A stretch of 64,000 bases of DNA from Candidatus Krumholzibacteriota bacterium (GTDB taxonomy: Bacteria > Krumholzibacteriota > Krumholzibacteriia > Krumholzibacteriales > Krumholzibacteriaceae), in assembly GCA_016932415.1 (NCBI GenBank), contig JAFGCX010000011.1, positions 1 through 64,000 on the forward strand, given 5' to 3'. How positions within the stretch are numbered: the first letter of the stretch is position 1; every line of letters starts with the position of its first letter. Below are positions 62,181 to 64,000 of this stretch, piece by piece. A program made the position numbers and the translations under genes. A model generated the notes under the pieces. The model did not search any database. It was not told where the DNA came from and saw nothing but the letters and a program-made list of their open reading frames with translations.

Positions 62181-62898
62181 AATAGAGAATATTCACCGCC
62201 ATCCTGATCGCCGCCTCCCTTTTTCCCGGCGGATCCCCATGCACATCAGGATCTTCAAGCCCGTCGCCGATATCACTTTCATATGTATAGAATATCATAA
62301 GCCGCTCTCCGTCGAAGACTCCAAGACCCTGTGGAGGCGATCCGTTATGTTCGTGGATCTTGGGAGGGCCATCGAGATGGTAGAAAGAATGATATATGGG
62401 ATGATCGAGAGATACGGCCACAAGTTCCCTTTCCGGAAAAAGCTCTCTGACCATCGAACGGAAAGATTCATCCATGCCGTAATTGTCATCGGCATAGAGG
62501 AACCCTCCGGCAAGAAGATGCCCGCGGAGATTTACAAATTCCTCACGATCCAGTGAGATATTCCCATGACCGGTCATATACAGAAAGGGGAATGAAAATA
62601 ACCCGGGATCAAGCAGAGAGACGACCGTCTCATTTGCCGCCGTCCTGATACCTGTTCTTTTATTGAACTCTCTCAACAGGTTTGGTATCGACGACGGGTC
62701 CCCATACCAGTCCCCGCCCCCTCCATATTTGATCCTGCCTACGCCTGTCCTGGACCTTTCGATATTTATCCGGTCCTCTTTTCCTTCCCCGGCATCATCA
62801 GCCGCCTTTTCCGGCCTCTGATATCCCTGGCTCCTCGCCGAGACTGCCGGAAGGATCAGGATCATGAAAAGAAAGAGGTGCGTCGCAATCTTTTTCAT
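62164..62898 (-). CDS. DUF4159-family secreted protein
   Basis: 244 residues with a signal peptide (1-23, ending RSQG). The domain (about 45-240) has IKYGGGGDWYGDPSS, LYMTGHGNISL, GGFLYADDNYG and PIYHSFYHL, all typical of DUF4159, a ThuA/amidotransferase-like fold without an assigned reaction. It starts 3 nt after the kinase gene stop and overlaps DUF4175. In related genomes MoxR- and BatA-type genes are often adjacent; here they would lie beyond the window end, if present. Confidence 0.85.
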   Translation of the reverse strand: MKKIATHLFLFMILILPAVSARSQGYQRPEKAADDAGEGKEDRINIERSRTGVGRIKYGGGGDWYGDPSSIPNLLREFNKRTGIRTAANETVVSLLDPGLFSFPFLYMTGHGNISLDREEFVNLRGHLLAGGFLYADDNYGMDESFRSMVRELFPERELVAVSLDHPIYHSFYHLDGPPKIHEHNGSPPQGLGVFDGERLMIFYTYESDIGDGLEDPDVHGDPPGKREAAIRMAVNILYYALTE

Positions 62899-62901
62899 CA
62901 G

Positions 62902-64000
62902 TTACTCCAGCGCGGCCGGGATCCTTACTATAGCTTCTACTCCCTGGCCGTCTTTCCTGTTCCTGATAATTATTTCTCCTTCCATCTCCCGGGCGATACT
63001 CTCGCATATCGCGAGGCCGAGGCCCGTACCGTTAGTCTTGGTGGAAAAGTACGGTTCGAAAAGTCTTTCCTCTATCTCGCCAGGGAGGCCGCATCCGTTG
63101 TCGATCACCGAGATCTCCGTCATTTCCCCGTCGCGGGCGGTACTTATCGAAAGAATGCCGGAACCTTCCATGGCGTCAAGGGCGTTCTCGATAAGATTTA
63201 CCAGGATCTTGCGCAACCCCTCCCTGTCAGCTTTGACCGCGATTTCTTCAGTATCTTCAAAGCTTATCTCCACTCCCGGAGCTCCTTTATATCCCGATAT
63301 TATCTTCTGAATGAAATCTCCAGCGACGATCCGCTCAGGACTGAGGTCTATCGACTTTCCAAAGCTGGAGAACTCGGAAGCGATCTTCCTGAGGATCTCC
63401 GTCTGCTGTATTACCGTCTCGGCGCCTTCTTCGAAGATCTTCCCGAACTCTTCCCTGTTTCCGCGATATGCTCTCTGCATCAACTGGACAGACAGCTTTA
63501 TAGGAGTAAGCGGATTTTTCACTTCGTGCGCTATCTGTCTTGCCATCTCGACCCACGCCGATAATTTTTTCGTCTTTATCAGCTCGGTCAGGTCATCGAA
63601 GACTACTACCGTTCCGAGACTCTCATTCTCGGCTGAAAGGCTTGTTATCACCGCCTTGATTATCCTCTTGTCTTTTCCGGGAAGGGACAGTTCTTTCTCA
63701 ACAGTATTTTCGGAGGAACCCGAGAACAGTTCCATGAAAGCCCTGAGGTCCTTCCTCTCCACATCTTCCGGTTTCTTTCCAGCCAGATTCTCCTCTCCCA
63801 GGTCGAGCAATCTCGCCGCGGAGGGATTGACAGTAGCTATCCGTCCGTCACGACCGGTAGAGACTACTCCGGTCGCTATATTTTCAAGTATAGCGGAAAG
63901 GTATCTCTGTCTTTCCAGCAGATCACGCCTTGCTCCCCTGAGAGCGGTCGTCATCGTGTTGAAGGAATCGACAAGGTCGCCTATTTCGTCCTGCGCTTCC
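62902..64000 (-). CDS. NtrY-like sensor histidine kinase (5' end beyond the window)
   Basis: Partial: 366 codons, open at 64000. The visible part starts at the end of a HAMP domain (DEIGDLVDSFNTM), followed by PAS (about 30-130), HisKA with AHEVKNPLTPIKLS and HATPase with NLIENALDAM, DNGCGLPG and GTGLGLAI. This is the NtrY group. An internal ATG at 63954 is in the HAMP helix and is not the start. The gene is the first visible of the cluster with DUF4159; a response regulator is expected nearby, either outside the window or elsewhere. Confidence 0.92.
   Translation of the reverse strand, partial: EAQDEIGDLVDSFNTMTTALRGARRDLLERQRYLSAILENIATGVVSTGRDGRIATVNPSAARLLDLGEENLAGKKPEDVERKDLRAFMELFSGSSENTVEKELSLPGKDKRIIKAVITSLSAENESLGTVVVFDDLTELIKTKKLSAWVEMARQIAHEVKNPLTPIKLSVQLMQRAYRGNREEFGKIFEEGAETVIQQTEILRKIASEFSSFGKSIDLSPERIVAGDFIQKIISGYKGAPGVEISFEDTEEIAVKADREGLRKILVNLIENALDAMEGSGILSISTARDGEMTEISVIDNGCGLPGEIEERLFEPYFSTKTNGTGLGLAICESIAREMEGEIIIRNRKDGQGVEAIVRIPAALE

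Noticed and set aside
1-64000. CRISPR array, insertion sequence, integrase or prophage
   Set aside because: No regular direct repeats, transposase or integrase motifs, and no phage structural genes apart from a fibre-like motif in a protein with a signal peptide.

Overview
The window is about 64 kb of chromosomal, gene-dense DNA from a Gram-negative-type bacterium. I see no insertion sequence, prophage or CRISPR array. An Mla/MCE outer-membrane lipid-transport set, several secreted proteins ending in a FlgD-like/type IX-like C-terminal domain (LDQNYPNPFNP type), a DUF4159/DUF4175/TPR cluster, an exosortase and the MEP isoprenoid pathway together suggest an uncultured or little-studied lineage of the FCB group (Krumholzibacteriota, Eisenbacteria or Latescibacterota-like). 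This placement is an inference. A selB gene implies that the organism makes selenoproteins.

Layout. (1) 1-483: a tRNA-Thr/Tyr/Gly operon on the minus strand with its own promoter. (2) 593-2980: a compact plus-strand exosortase island consisting of a promoter, a 285-nt structured leader, a Cys-rich secreted substrate with a C-terminal sorting signal, the exosortase and a small membrane protein. (3) 2958-17711: a long, almost gapless minus-strand housekeeping block starting at a yicC promoter: yicC, remA, gmk, rpoZ, coaBC, udg, dnaB, mlaE-mlaF-mlaD, ispD, ispF, gltX, ddl, an M42 peptidase and cysS. (4) 17810-19642: divergent rqcH (NFACT) with its own promoter and terminator. (5) 19917-29439: a small secreted protein, then ispG, selB, murA, prmC, prfA, DUF1385, rpmE and rho, all minus. 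(6) 29881-33121: a TPR lipoprotein and priA. (7) 33218-41629: a five-gene signalling operon made of a REC-GGDEF diguanylate cyclase, a soluble histidine kinase, two very large membrane kinases that each carry HisKA-HATPase-GAF-HD-GYP, and a single-domain response regulator. (8) 41900-47039: tsaD, a histidine phosphatase, thiL, nnrD and a HAD phosphatase. (9) 47054-54197: a CAAX protease, a zinc ribbon, a Mut7-C protein and four secreted proteins. (10) 54235-55574: a pyrophosphate-type phosphofructokinase. (11) 55652-64000: a minus-strand cluster of an NtrY-like kinase (cut by the window edge), DUF4159, DUF4175, a TPR protein and a secreted protein of unknown role.

Promoters are easy to read: several match TTGACA-N16/17-TAnnnT closely. 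In three cases (rqcH, priA, CAAX protease) the -10 hexamer lies 7-10 nt before the best ATG and no Shine-Dalgarno sequence is present, which points to leaderless or near-leaderless mRNAs. TTG starts are common (gltX, ispD, mlaE, selB and one kinase), and thiL seems to have no AUG, GUG or UUG start at all.

The most promising candidates for new biology are the exosortase island with an atypical sorting signal and a switch-like leader, the c-di-GMP kinase cluster in which HD-GYP domains are fused directly to histidine kinases, and the thiL start. All functional calls come from reading the sequence; no database search was run.
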